64,000 nt of DNA from JAJXZP01 sp963787185 (GTDB lineage Bacteria; Spirochaetota; Spirochaetia; Treponematales; Rectinemataceae): NCBI GenBank assembly GCA_963787185.1, contig CAWBCC010000012.1, forward strand, positions 1 through 64,000, read 5' to 3'. The notes below the pieces were generated by a model. The model was not told where the DNA came from, did no database searches, and was given only the letters and a program-made list of their open reading frames with translations. Positions within the stretch are counted from its first letter, which is position 1. Each line of letters begins with the position of its first letter. The translations under genes were made by a program, and so were the position numbers. Below are positions 26,303 to 34,679 of this stretch, one piece after another.

Positions 26303-27274
26303 ATGAAGATCGGCTTGTTCTCTGCGACTTATCTCGACATGAAGCTCGAGGACGTTTGCAAGATGGCGGCGGGATACGGTTATCAGGCCGTCGAGCTCCC
26401 CGCCTTCTCCGGAAATCCTCATCTCGATATCGACGAGATACTCAAGGGAGGAAATGCCAAAGTTCTCGCAAAGTCGATCGGAGATTCGGGGCTCGTGATC
26501 TCTGCGCTCTCGAACCATACCGAGAGCCAGCTCGTGCTCGGGCCCTACGGGAAGGACACGGACGCCTTCCACGAGGGCACGAAGGAAGAAAAGATAAAGT
26601 TCGGCACGGAACGAATGATCAAGACGGCTCAGGCCGCCAACGCCCTCGGCGTGCCGGTGGTCTGCGGCTTCATCGGTTGCGAGAATTTCGGACGCTTCTT
26701 CCCCTTCCCCTATTCGAAGGGTTGGGCCGACATGGAAGGGGAGTTCGTGGAGCGCTGGGGCCGGATCCTCGACAAGTTCGCGGAATACGGCGTCAAGTTC
26801 GCCCACGAGCCCCATCCGAACCAGCTCGTTTACGACATCGATACCGCGCTCAGGGCGGTCGAGCTCATGGGCGGGCGAAAGGAATTCGGCTTCAACTTCG
26901 ATCCGGCGAATCTCATCTACCTGGGAATCGACGTGGAGAATTTCATCGATCTTCTGAGCGACAGGATTTACCACGTTCATGCCAAGGACGGCGAACTGGT
27001 GTCGCACAACTTGAAGCGTTCGGGGACGATCCCCCAGGGAGATTGGCAGCGCCTCGGCAGGGGTTTCCGGTTCAGGATTCCCGGATGGGGCTCCGTGCCT
27101 TGGAAGAAGGTCATCACCGAGCTTTCGATGATCGGATACGACTATGTCATGAGCTACGAGCACGAAGACGTCACTATGAGCAGGCGCGACGGAATCGCCA
27201 AGACGATCGCCTTCCTCAAGCCTCTCATGATAGAGAAACCCTACGAAGGGCGCAACGATGTCCTGTTCAACTGA
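26303..27274 (+). CDS. Sugar phosphate isomerase/epimerase, second copy
   Basis: TIM-barrel protein of 323 residues in the same superfamily as the gene at 21045 but clearly a different branch. The fold ligands appear as AHEPHPNQL, FNFDPANL, HVHAKDGEL and YEHEDVTM. The opening MKIGLFSATYLDMKLEDVCKMAA is typical. AGGAGG lies 8 bases upstream. It may be a 3-keto or ketose epimerase acting before the kinase. Confidence 0.87.
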   Translation: MKIGLFSATYLDMKLEDVCKMAAGYGYQAVELPAFSGNPHLDIDEILKGGNAKVLAKSIGDSGLVISALSNHTESQLVLGPYGKDTDAFHEGTKEEKIKFGTERMIKTAQAANALGVPVVCGFIGCENFGRFFPFPYSKGWADMEGEFVERWGRILDKFAEYGVKFAHEPHPNQLVYDIDTALRAVELMGGRKEFGFNFDPANLIYLGIDVENFIDLLSDRIYHVHAKDGELVSHNLKRSGTIPQGDWQRLGRGFRFRIPGWGSVPWKKVITELSMIGYDYVMSYEHEDVTMSRRDGIAKTIAFLKPLMIEKPYEGRNDVLFN

Positions 27275-27286
27275 AGGAGGAACTAA

Positions 27287-28345
27287 ATGTCCAGAATGAT
27301 GAAAGCGGCTGTTTTCGAAAAGCCCGACGTAATTTCCATAAAGCAGGTGCCCGTACCCGTCATCGGCGACGATGAGGCCCTCATAAAAGTCAAATTCACC
27401 GGCATCTGCGGGACCGACTGGAGCATCTACACCGGCAAGTACTCGGCCGACAAGCTCCCCCTCATCGCGGGTCACGAGTTTTCGGGCGTCGTCGAGGAAG
27501 TGGGCAGGAAAGTCGTCGGCTTCAAGCCGGGAGACCGCGTCACCGCGGACATCAATATGAGCTGCGGCCACTGCTTCTATTGCAAGCAGGGACAGAAGCT
27601 CCTCTGCCCGGAGTTTCACCAGCTCGGCATCCATGTCGATGGCAGTTACGCCGAGTACGTCAAGGCGCCGTGGACACAGATGCACAAGATCCCGGACAAG
27701 CTCGGCTTCCTCGAGGGAGCCTTTATCGAGCCCGTGTCCTGCGTCATCCACAACGTAAAAGCGATGAAGGCCGAATTGGCCAGCTCGGTAGCCGTCATCG
27801 GCTGCGGCCTCGGAATACTCCACGGTGCCCTCGCCCACCTGAGGGGCTGCGCTCCGGTGATCGTCATCGGCGACAACAAGAAGCGGCTCGATATCGCGAA
27901 GAAAATGGGCGCCGACTACACGATCAACGTCAAGGAAGTCGCGGACGTGGTGGCCGAGGTCAAAAAGCTCACTCACGGCCGCGGGGCGGATTATGTGGTG
28001 GAGGCCGTCGGCAATACCGCTACCTATGAACAGGCTTTCCGCATGGTCCGCGACGGCGGTACCGTATCCGCCTTCGGCATCACCGGCGATAAGGATACCA
28101 TGCCCCTCCGCACCTTCGATCTTGTCCTTCACGAAAAAAAAGTCACCGGTTCCTGCGCCGGCGTGGGCAACGACTGGACCGACGCGCTGACCCTCATCGA
28201 GCACGGGCGAATAGATCCCAAGCACATGTTCTCCATGATCGTACCGCTCGAGGAGCTCGAGACGGCTCTCAAGGAGCTCAGGACCAACCCTGACCTGATC
28301 AAAGTATTCGTCTCCGCCGAGGCGACGAAGAGAGAGCTTCTCTAA
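27287..28345 (+). CDS. Zinc-dependent alcohol/polyol dehydrogenase (MDR)
   Basis: 352-residue dehydrogenase with zinc ligands in GICGTDWSIYTG and AGHEFSGVVEEVG, structural-zinc cysteines in CGHCFYCKQGQKLLC, and the cofactor motif VAVIGCGLGILHGAL. GGAGG lies upstream. Its relatives include sorbitol and L-threonine dehydrogenases. Together with the isomerase and kinase it completes an oxidise/isomerise/phosphorylate/cleave set in this operon. Confidence 0.9.
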   Translation: MSRMMKAAVFEKPDVISIKQVPVPVIGDDEALIKVKFTGICGTDWSIYTGKYSADKLPLIAGHEFSGVVEEVGRKVVGFKPGDRVTADINMSCGHCFYCKQGQKLLCPEFHQLGIHVDGSYAEYVKAPWTQMHKIPDKLGFLEGAFIEPVSCVIHNVKAMKAELASSVAVIGCGLGILHGALAHLRGCAPVIVIGDNKKRLDIAKKMGADYTINVKEVADVVAEVKKLTHGRGADYVVEAVGNTATYEQAFRMVRDGGTVSAFGITGDKDTMPLRTFDLVLHEKKVTGSCAGVGNDWTDALTLIEHGRIDPKHMFSMIVPLEELETALKELRTNPDLIKVFVSAEATKRELL

Positions 28346-28377
28346 GCGGCTGTCCGCGGGGTAGCGAGGGGGGGCCT

Positions 28378-28773
28378 ATGAAGATCAGGGGAATCGAGCA
28401 CGTCTCGATCAACGTCCGCGAGATAGCCGCTTCGTCGGCCTTCTATTCGCTCGTCCTCGGGCTCGAGCGGCTCCAGACCGTTCCCGAGAAAGGCTTCGAA
28501 ATCACCTATTTCGCGTTGCCGGACGGTCGGAGACTCGAGCTTTTCGATTATCGAGGCGATAGCCCAGACGCTCGCCGAGGCGAGAGCGACGTCGGCCTGC
28601 GCCATCTCGCCTTCGAGGTGGACGATGTCGCGGAGGCGGAAAGGGAACTCCATGAAAAGGGAGTTCAGGTCACGCTTCCTGCCACGGAACTACCCGAGCT
28701 CGGCGTCAAGGTCCTTCTCGCCCTGGATCCCAATGGAGTGACGCTGGAATTCTGTCAACGCCTCTCCGGCTGA
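28378..28773 (+). CDS. VOC/glyoxalase-fold metalloprotein
   Basis: 131-residue single-chain VOC protein: GIEHVSINVREIAASSAFYS at the start, LRHLAFEVDDV in the middle and NGVTLEFCQ at the end, giving the His/His/Glu metal set. VOC members isomerise or open small oxo-acids, lactones or methylglyoxal adducts. It is 32 bases after the dehydrogenase gene and probably the last gene of that operon, because a promoter-like region follows. Confidence 0.82.
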   Translation: MKIRGIEHVSINVREIAASSAFYSLVLGLERLQTVPEKGFEITYFALPDGRRLELFDYRGDSPDARRGESDVGLRHLAFEVDDVAEAERELHEKGVQVTLPATELPELGVKVLLALDPNGVTLEFCQRLSG

Positions 28774-28821
28774 GGAGGCAGGCGATCGACGGGGCTGTCT
28801 CCACGGAGGGATATGACAGAG

Positions 28822-28913
28822 TTTGTGGTTTTTTGTTGTTGAACCACAAAAACGGTGATAGAATGCAAATATTCGGGCGAAACGGTGTATGATAATGCCC
28901 GTTTCTTGTGGTT
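28822..28913 (+). promoter_or_regulatory. Operator and promoter region before the oxidoreductase/Rbs operon
   Basis: A perfect inverted repeat TTTGTGGTT (28822-28830) / AACCACAAA (28842-28850) is followed by a third TTGTGGTT half-site (28906-28913). Two similar blocks AACGGTGATAGAATG and AACGGTGTATGATAATG lie between them, the latter holding a TATGATAAT -10-like run. This pattern suggests repressor binding and looping before the flavin oxidoreductase gene. Confidence 0.5.
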
Positions 28914-28933
28914 AGGATGGATAGGAGCCGGCG

Positions 28934-30181
28934 ATGGAAACTGACAATGTGCTTCTGACGAGCGTCAAAATAGGCGCCAAGACTGTGCCCAACAGAATCG
29001 TTATCAATGCCATGGAATGCTGCGACGCGGACACCAATGGCAATCCGACCGGGACCGCATTCCGGCGCTACGAGAGGCTCGCTCGCGGAAACGCGGGGAT
29101 GATAATCGTCGAGGCCCTGTCCGTCGTCGATGAGAATAGGGGCCGAGCTCACCAACTCACGGCTCTTCCCCAGAACCAGAAGGGCTTGACCGACCTGGTC
29201 TCGGCGATGCGGAGGGCCAATCCTAAACCGGCGATCATCTGGCAGCTGACGCACTCGGGAGAGCTTTCCAGTCCCGACTTCTCCGAGCGTGTCTGCGTCA
29301 AGCCCTTCCCCGGTTACGAGGGGCGGCTGCTCGGCGAGGAGGAGGTCGACGAGATCCTCGAGCGCTTCGTTTTTGCCGCGAAGATGGCCAGCGACTGCGG
29401 AGCCGACGGCGTGGACTTCAAACTCTGCCACGGCTACATGGGGTCTCAGCTTCTCAGACCCTTCAACGACCGCAAGTGGAAGTACGGCGGCTCCTGGGCC
29501 AACCGCACTCGTTTTGCCTATGAGTTCTACGAACGCGTGGCGCGCGAAGTGAAAAATCCGAACTTCATCGTCGGCTCCAAAATCTCGGCCTGGGAGGGCC
29601 TGCCCGGCGGCATGGGCTCGGCGGGGCCGGATACTCCAATCATCGATCTCACGGAGGTGTTGGACCTCGTGAAGGGGTTGGAGGATCGTGGCGCCAAGTT
29701 CATCGTCGAATCGGCGGGCAATCCCTCCCTTACCCTCGCCCTCACCCAGCCCGATCGGAGAATACCGGATTACGCCTATCTGCACTTCTGGTTTCAGAAG
29801 GAGTTCAGGAAGGTGATGGGGAAAGAAACCATCCTCGTCGGTTCGGCGTATTCGCTCTTCCGGGATGGGAAAAACAGCTTCCGCGGGGTGAAGCGCGAGG
29901 AAGCCTCATTCATGCATTGGAGCAACAAAAACATCGCTGAAGGAGTCTGCGACATGGTTGCCCTGGGGCGCCAGTCTCTCGCCGATCCTTATCTTCCCAT
30001 CAAGCTGGAAGAGGGCCGGACGAATGAGATCGACTGGTGTACCGGCTGCGACAACTGCATCGAGTTCCTGATCCGTCAAAAGCCCGTCGGTTGCTCGACG
30101 CACGACCGGGAGTACACGCTTGAGCTGCAGGATATCCGCAAGATGCAGGGCAAGCTGGCGGAATCCGAGAAGCACACATAG
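28934..30181 (+). CDS. Old-yellow-enzyme-type NADH:flavin oxidoreductase with 4Fe-4S motif
   Basis: FMN-dependent TIM-barrel reductase, 415 residues. It has the OYE start LLTSVKIGAKTVPNRIV, the active region WQLTHSGELSS, GADGVDFKLCHGYMGSQLLRPFNDRK and VGSAYSLFRDG. A late CTGCDNC...GC pattern (CxxCxxC-x11-C) supplies a 4Fe-4S cluster, as in 2,4-dienoyl-CoA reductase and trimethylamine dehydrogenase. Those proteins then continue with an FAD/NAD domain, but this one stops about 30 residues after the cluster. It must get electrons from a partner. It leads the Rbs-type transporter operon, so its substrate may be an imported unsaturated or keto compound. Confidence 0.88.
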   Translation: METDNVLLTSVKIGAKTVPNRIVINAMECCDADTNGNPTGTAFRRYERLARGNAGMIIVEALSVVDENRGRAHQLTALPQNQKGLTDLVSAMRRANPKPAIIWQLTHSGELSSPDFSERVCVKPFPGYEGRLLGEEEVDEILERFVFAAKMASDCGADGVDFKLCHGYMGSQLLRPFNDRKWKYGGSWANRTRFAYEFYERVAREVKNPNFIVGSKISAWEGLPGGMGSAGPDTPIIDLTEVLDLVKGLEDRGAKFIVESAGNPSLTLALTQPDRRIPDYAYLHFWFQKEFRKVMGKETILVGSAYSLFRDGKNSFRGVKREEASFMHWSNKNIAEGVCDMVALGRQSLADPYLPIKLEEGRTNEIDWCTGCDNCIEFLIRQKPVGCSTHDREYTLELQDIRKMQGKLAESEKHT

Positions 30182-30231
30182 TCGAGCCCGCGAGGTTCGG
30201 CGATGGTTCAGGTCGTTTTGGAGAGGCATTC

Positions 30232-31713
30232 ATGACGATGCTCAACATGCAGGGGATCACCAAGCGCTTTTACGGCGTAGAAGTCCTTCACGGCGTCGAT
30301 TTCTCCGTGGACAAAGGCGAGGTCGTCGGTCTGTGCGGGGAAAACGGCGCCGGGAAGTCGACGTTGATGAAGATCCTGTCCGGGATACACGCGCAGGACG
30401 CGGGCGATATCAGGTTCAAGGGCGAGGTCGTTCGCAGAAACGCGTCTCCGCTGGAGATGCAGCGTTTGGGGATTTCCATGATCCACCAGGAATTGAATCT
30501 CCTCGACGAGCTCACAGTGGCCCAGAACATCTATCTCTGTCGCGAGCCGGTTCTTCCTACCGGACTCATCAACCGCAGCAAGATGAATGAAAACGCCGCT
30601 GCAGTCCTGAATCGTCTCGGCGAGAAGATCGATCCGAGGACGAAGATTCGCGATCTCAAGATCGCCCAAAAGCAGATAGTAGAGATCGCGAAAGCGATTT
30701 CGTTCAACGTCGAGCTTCTCATCATGGACGAACCCACCGCCGTTCTCACCGGCAAGGAGACGGCCATACTCTTCAATTTAATTGCGAATTTGAGTGCCCA
30801 AGGCATTGCCGTCGTGTATATCTCGCATCGGCTGAGGGAAATCATCGACGTATGCCACAAAGTGACCGTTCTTCGGGATGGATCGATCGTGACGACGAAG
30901 GATATCGCGAGCGTCACGGCCCAGGAGATCGCCTCGCTCATGGTGGGGCGCGAAGTACAGGAATGCAAGCCATCGGAATATTCGGGCGATCCCGGCGCGA
31001 TTATGCTCGAAGTGGAGAATGTCTCCGACGACCTTCTCAAGAATGTCAGCTTCAGCGTGCGGCAAGGCGAAATTCTGGGCTTTAGCGGGCTCGTCGGCGC
31101 GGGCAGGAGCGAGCTCATGGAGGTAATCTTCGGTATCCGCAAGCCCCGGACGGGAAAAGCGAAGATTTCGGGAAAGCCCGTAACTATCAAGAACGCGATG
31201 GACGCCATTCGTGCGGACCTGGGGTTCGTGACCGAGGATAGGAAGGATACGGGTCTCGTGCTCTGTCGGGATATTACAGACAACGCGAATTATGTCAGGT
31301 GGCAGAAATCCAGGGGCGTTTTCAAGCACAGAAAAAAGACATTCGCCGATACAAAGGCGATGATCGAACGCCTCAGCATCCGATGCAGCGGCCCGTCCCA
31401 ACAGGTAAGCAATTTGTCCGGCGGCAACCAGCAGAAGGTGGCGCTTGCCAAATGGCTATTGTCCGGCGCGAAGGTTCTGATCCTCGACGAACCGACGCGA
31501 GGCGTCGATGTGGGGGCCCGTCAGGAAATCTATTGCATAATAAGAGAGCTCGCGGCCGAGGGCGTCGCTATCGTGATCGTCTCCTCCGACCTGCCGGAAA
31601 TCCTCGGCATTTGTCAACGGGTCATCATCATGCACGAAGGCAGAATTACGGGGACCCTCCTTTCCTCCGAAATGAGCGAGGAAAAGATAATGTACTACGC
31701 AATAGACGTGTGA
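30232..31713 (+). CDS. rbsA: Sugar ABC importer ATPase, RbsA-type double domain
   Basis: Cytoplasmic ATPase with two nucleotide-binding halves, 493 residues. The first half has GENGAGKSTLMK and a Walker B at LLIMDEPTAVL. The second has SGLVGAGRSELME and LSGGNQQKVALAKWL with LILDEPTRGVD. As usual for the CUT2 (RbsA/MglA/XylG) group, the second site is degenerate. Partner genes for permease and binding protein follow directly. Substrate is a sugar or sugar-like compound, not ribose for certain. Confidence 0.94.
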   Translation: MTMLNMQGITKRFYGVEVLHGVDFSVDKGEVVGLCGENGAGKSTLMKILSGIHAQDAGDIRFKGEVVRRNASPLEMQRLGISMIHQELNLLDELTVAQNIYLCREPVLPTGLINRSKMNENAAAVLNRLGEKIDPRTKIRDLKIAQKQIVEIAKAISFNVELLIMDEPTAVLTGKETAILFNLIANLSAQGIAVVYISHRLREIIDVCHKVTVLRDGSIVTTKDIASVTAQEIASLMVGREVQECKPSEYSGDPGAIMLEVENVSDDLLKNVSFSVRQGEILGFSGLVGAGRSELMEVIFGIRKPRTGKAKISGKPVTIKNAMDAIRADLGFVTEDRKDTGLVLCRDITDNANYVRWQKSRGVFKHRKKTFADTKAMIERLSIRCSGPSQQVSNLSGGNQQKVALAKWLLSGAKVLILDEPTRGVDVGARQEIYCIIRELAAEGVAIVIVSSDLPEILGICQRVIIMHEGRITGTLLSSEMSEEKIMYYAIDV

Positions 31714-31727
31714 GTGGGGGAAGATAC

Positions 31728-32717
31728 ATGGAGAGTCTTGATAAACGAGCGGGGAATCGATCCCTTGGCCTAATCGGAAATGTCTGGCGCAATTACAGCA
31801 TTCTTGTCGTGTTCGTTTTCATCATACTCGTATGCGGATTGCTCGCTCCGCGTTTTTTGAATCCGGACAACCTGCTCAACATACTGCGCAATACTTCAAC
31901 CGTAGGAGCCATAGCGCTCGGGATGACCTTCGTAATCATCGCGGGCGGCATCGATCTTTCGTCGGGACCCGTATTGGCGACCTCCGGGATGGTCCTTATC
32001 TTTCTTCAACGCATGGTCAATCCCGACGGCACTTCGACCGTTCCCCTGCCGATCGCCATTCTCATGTGCTGCCTTGTAGCCGTCGCTTTCGGGTTCCTCA
32101 ATGGCATAGTCATAACGAAGGCGAAGCTCCCCCCATTCATAGTGACTCTTGCGGTCGGAATCATCGCGCGATCTCTCACCATGTACTTTGCGCGGGGCGC
32201 GACGATAATGGGGAACAATATTCCCCAGTTCACCGGAATCGGTAATGGATCGATCCTGAATGTCCCCATTCCGTTCGTCGTGGCTATTGTTCTCGCCCTA
32301 CTCTTCCAGATGCTCCTGACGAGGACGAAATTCGGAACCTATGTGTTCGCAGTGGGCGGGAACGAAAATGCGGCACGCTATTCCGGTATCAAGGTCGATC
32401 GCATACGGATTCTTACCTACATGATGGCCGGTCTATGCACCGGCATCGCCGCCACGATCGAAACTTCCCGCATGGCGGCGGTGGCCGCAGCAACATCGGG
32501 CAACCAATACGAATTCGAAGCCATCACCGCCGTCATAGTAGGCGGCACGTCGCTTTCGGGCGGGCGGGGGAGGCTGGTGGGGACTATTGTTGGCTTCATT
32601 ATCCTGGGGATAGTCAACAATATGATGATCATGCTCAATATATCGCCCTATCTCTCGGGGGCCGTGAAAGGTGCCGTCATCCTTTTCGCGGTACTCATGC
32701 AGAGACGGGAGCGGTAA
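31728..32717 (+). CDS. rbsC: Sugar ABC importer permease, RbsC-type
   Basis: Inner-membrane channel of the CUT2 class, 329 residues, with about eight to ten hydrophobic helices. Family motifs are FLNPDNLLNILRNTSTVGAIALG, GGIDLSSGPVLA and the cytoplasmic docking segment GGNENAARYSGI. The conserved FEAITAVIVGGTSLSGGRG sits near the end. The ATG lies 14 bases after the ATPase stop and follows GGGGGAAG. Confidence 0.94.
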   Translation: MESLDKRAGNRSLGLIGNVWRNYSILVVFVFIILVCGLLAPRFLNPDNLLNILRNTSTVGAIALGMTFVIIAGGIDLSSGPVLATSGMVLIFLQRMVNPDGTSTVPLPIAILMCCLVAVAFGFLNGIVITKAKLPPFIVTLAVGIIARSLTMYFARGATIMGNNIPQFTGIGNGSILNVPIPFVVAIVLALLFQMLLTRTKFGTYVFAVGGNENAARYSGIKVDRIRILTYMMAGLCTGIAATIETSRMAAVAAATSGNQYEFEAITAVIVGGTSLSGGRGRLVGTIVGFIILGIVNNMMIMLNISPYLSGAVKGAVILFAVLMQRRER

Positions 32718-32748
32718 TGAGAATCTACAGTTTTGGAGGAGGTCTGGA

Positions 32749-33684
32749 ATGAAAAGGCGTATGTTCATCCTAATCGCGGCATTAGTGCTGCTTCCCTGCC
32801 TTGCCGTCTTCGCGGAGGGTGGGAAATTCAAGGTCGCGATCTCGTTGCCGCCCGCGAACAACGCGTGGCAGGCGAAGCTCCTCGATTCGGTGAATGCCGA
32901 AATCGCGAAGGATTCGGACAAGTTCGATTTCACGGTCAAGAACGCCGTCGACGATGCGGATCAGCTCAACATGCTGCAGACCTTCGAAGGCGGCGGCTAT
33001 GATATGATCATGGTCCTCCCCGGAAACGGCACGCTCATGACCCCGATCTGCCAGGAGATCTATAAGAAGGGGATTAAGCTGTTCGTCATTGATCGCGCCA
33101 TCGAGGGAGACCAGTTCACCGTATTCTATGGCGGAGACAATGCCCAGTGCGGCCGCAATGCGGCGAAGTATCTCGGGGACCGACTCAATGGCAAAGGTCA
33201 GATCGCGGTTCTGCGCAGCTATGTGGGAACTCCCATCGACCTGCAGCGCTATAACGGCTTCATAGAGGTGCTCAAGAAGAATTATCCCGGGATCAAAATA
33301 CTGGTCGAAGGCGACGGTGAATTCAACCAGCAAGCGGGATTGGAAGCGATGTCCAATATACTGCCCGCCTATCCCAAGATCGATGCCGTATATACCCAGG
33401 ATGATGAAGCGGCCGTAGGTGCCCTCACCGCGATCAGGAACGCAAAACGCAGCGATATCCAGTTCGTCACCGGTACGGGCGGCGGCAAGACGGCCTACAA
33501 GCTGATGAGCGAAAGGAATCCTCTTTACGGCGCTTCGATGTCGTATTTCCCGTCGCTGGGAGGACGCGCAGTTCAGCTCGCGAAGAAAATTCTTTTGGGC
33601 GAATCCTTTAAGAAAATCAACATCGAGCCCTGTATTACGGTCACCGCTGACAATGTCAGCAAGTTCATGAACGAAGCCTACTAG
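32749..33684 (+). CDS. rbsB: Sugar ABC importer periplasmic binding protein, RbsB-type
   Basis: Exported solute-binding protein of 311 residues. A signal peptide MKRRMFILIAALVLLPCLAVFA precedes mature KFKVAISLPPANNAW. There is no lipobox cysteine at the cleavage region, so it is probably soluble periplasmic. The Peripla_BP_4 core shows MIMVLPGNG, LFVIDRAIEGDQF and VYTQDDEAAVGALTAI. GGAGG precedes the ATG. A strong hairpin follows the gene. Confidence 0.93.
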   Translation: MKRRMFILIAALVLLPCLAVFAEGGKFKVAISLPPANNAWQAKLLDSVNAEIAKDSDKFDFTVKNAVDDADQLNMLQTFEGGGYDMIMVLPGNGTLMTPICQEIYKKGIKLFVIDRAIEGDQFTVFYGGDNAQCGRNAAKYLGDRLNGKGQIAVLRSYVGTPIDLQRYNGFIEVLKKNYPGIKILVEGDGEFNQQAGLEAMSNILPAYPKIDAVYTQDDEAAVGALTAIRNAKRSDIQFVTGTGGGKTAYKLMSERNPLYGASMSYFPSLGGRAVQLAKKILLGESFKKINIEPCITVTADNVSKFMNEAY

Positions 33685-33699
33685 GAGATCAGTCTTGCG

Positions 33700-33729
33700 C
33701 GAGGGAAGGAGCGATGTCTCCTTCCCTCG
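33700..33729. terminator. Strong hairpin after the Rbs operon
   Basis: A perfect 12-base stem CGAGGGAAGGAG / CTCCTTCCCTCG encloses the loop CGATGT, 15 bases after the binding-protein stop. The T-run expected of an intrinsic terminator is weak (TTC), so it may be a terminator of low quality or an mRNA-stabilising 3' structure. Confidence 0.55.
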
Positions 33730-33844
33730 TTCGCGGATGTTCTCTCGGGCGGCCCTCAACGCGGAGCGCCCGAAGCCGGACTCAATCGCCTAACGCATTC
33801 AGAGCGCCGATTTTTTGGCGGAGGTCCTGTCTTTCTCGGGCGCC

Positions 33845-34537
33845 TTACCGGCGCCCGGCGTTCTGCGGGAAACCGGGCTCCCGCATGGCGCCGAAGACCA
33901 GGGACACGGCGTGCGCGAGGTCCTTGGCGAACATGCTCGCGCCGGCCGCGGCGAGCTCGGCCTTGGAAAAGCTGCTCGTGATGCCGAGACAGGAGCAGCC
34001 CGCCGCCCGCGCGGCCTGGGCCCCGCTCACGGCATCCTCGACGACGAGGCAGTCGGCGGGATCCACGGCTATGAGCCGCGCGCCTGCCAGATAGATGTCG
34101 GGATGCGGTTTTTTGCGCTCGACGTCGAGACCCGTGACGAATGCGTCGAAATCGGCGCGGGAAAGGCCCAGCTCGACGAGGTTGGCCTCGGCCTTGACGG
34201 CGTCGGCGCTGGTCACGAGAGCGGTCTTGATGCCTTCCGCGCGGCACCGTCGCACGAAGGCCACGGCGCCGGGGAGTTCCTTCAGACGGCCGCGGATCAC
34301 GTCGCCGTAGATCTCGTAGGTGCGGGTCTTGTCGGCGGTCAGATCGAGAGCCACGCCGTGGAGCTCGGCTACGCCGCCCAGGTATCGGTCCTCGCCCATG
34401 CCGACGAAGGGGCGGAACTCCGCGGGCGAGACCACGATGCCGTGGCGCTCGGCGAACATGGCGCAGGCCGCCTCCACTATGAATGTCTCGGAATCCACGA
34501 GGACACCGTCCATGTCGAAGAGTATCGCCTTGACCAT
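33845..34537 (-). CDS. HAD-family phosphatase (beta-phosphoglucomutase-like)
   Basis: 230-residue HAD hydrolase. The nucleophile motif is ILFDMDGVLVDSE, motif II is TALVTSADA, the lysine is in ERKKPHPDIYL, and the acidic motif is VVEDAVSGAQAARAAG. The ATG at 34537 follows GGGAGC and is preferred over a longer open frame upstream. The general type dephosphorylates small sugar phosphates. It lies between the sugar transporter and glutamate synthase genes, on the opposite strand to the transporter. Confidence 0.88.
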   Translation of the reverse strand: MVKAILFDMDGVLVDSETFIVEAACAMFAERHGIVVSPAEFRPFVGMGEDRYLGGVAELHGVALDLTADKTRTYEIYGDVIRGRLKELPGAVAFVRRCRAEGIKTALVTSADAVKAEANLVELGLSRADFDAFVTGLDVERKKPHPDIYLAGARLIAVDPADCLVVEDAVSGAQAARAAGCSCLGITSSFSKAELAAAGASMFAKDLAHAVSLVFGAMREPGFPQNAGRR

Positions 34538-34679
34538 CGTCGCTCCCGGTTGTTGGAATCGCGCATCGCGTCGAGCGCTGCGCGTCCGGGGGCCCAAGCC
34601 CCGTACGCGGATGGTAGCATGTTCGCGGTTAAGGCTCAAGGCCAAGTCCTCCGGCCTATCGACGTCATGCGCGCTGGCC

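Noticed and set aside
25952..28225. 757-residue open frame on the - strand
   Set aside because: Antisense to the isomerase and dehydrogenase genes; lacks any recognisable domain.
33700..33729. Classical intrinsic terminator
   Set aside because: Stem is strong but no T-run follows, so it is listed only as a hairpin of uncertain role.
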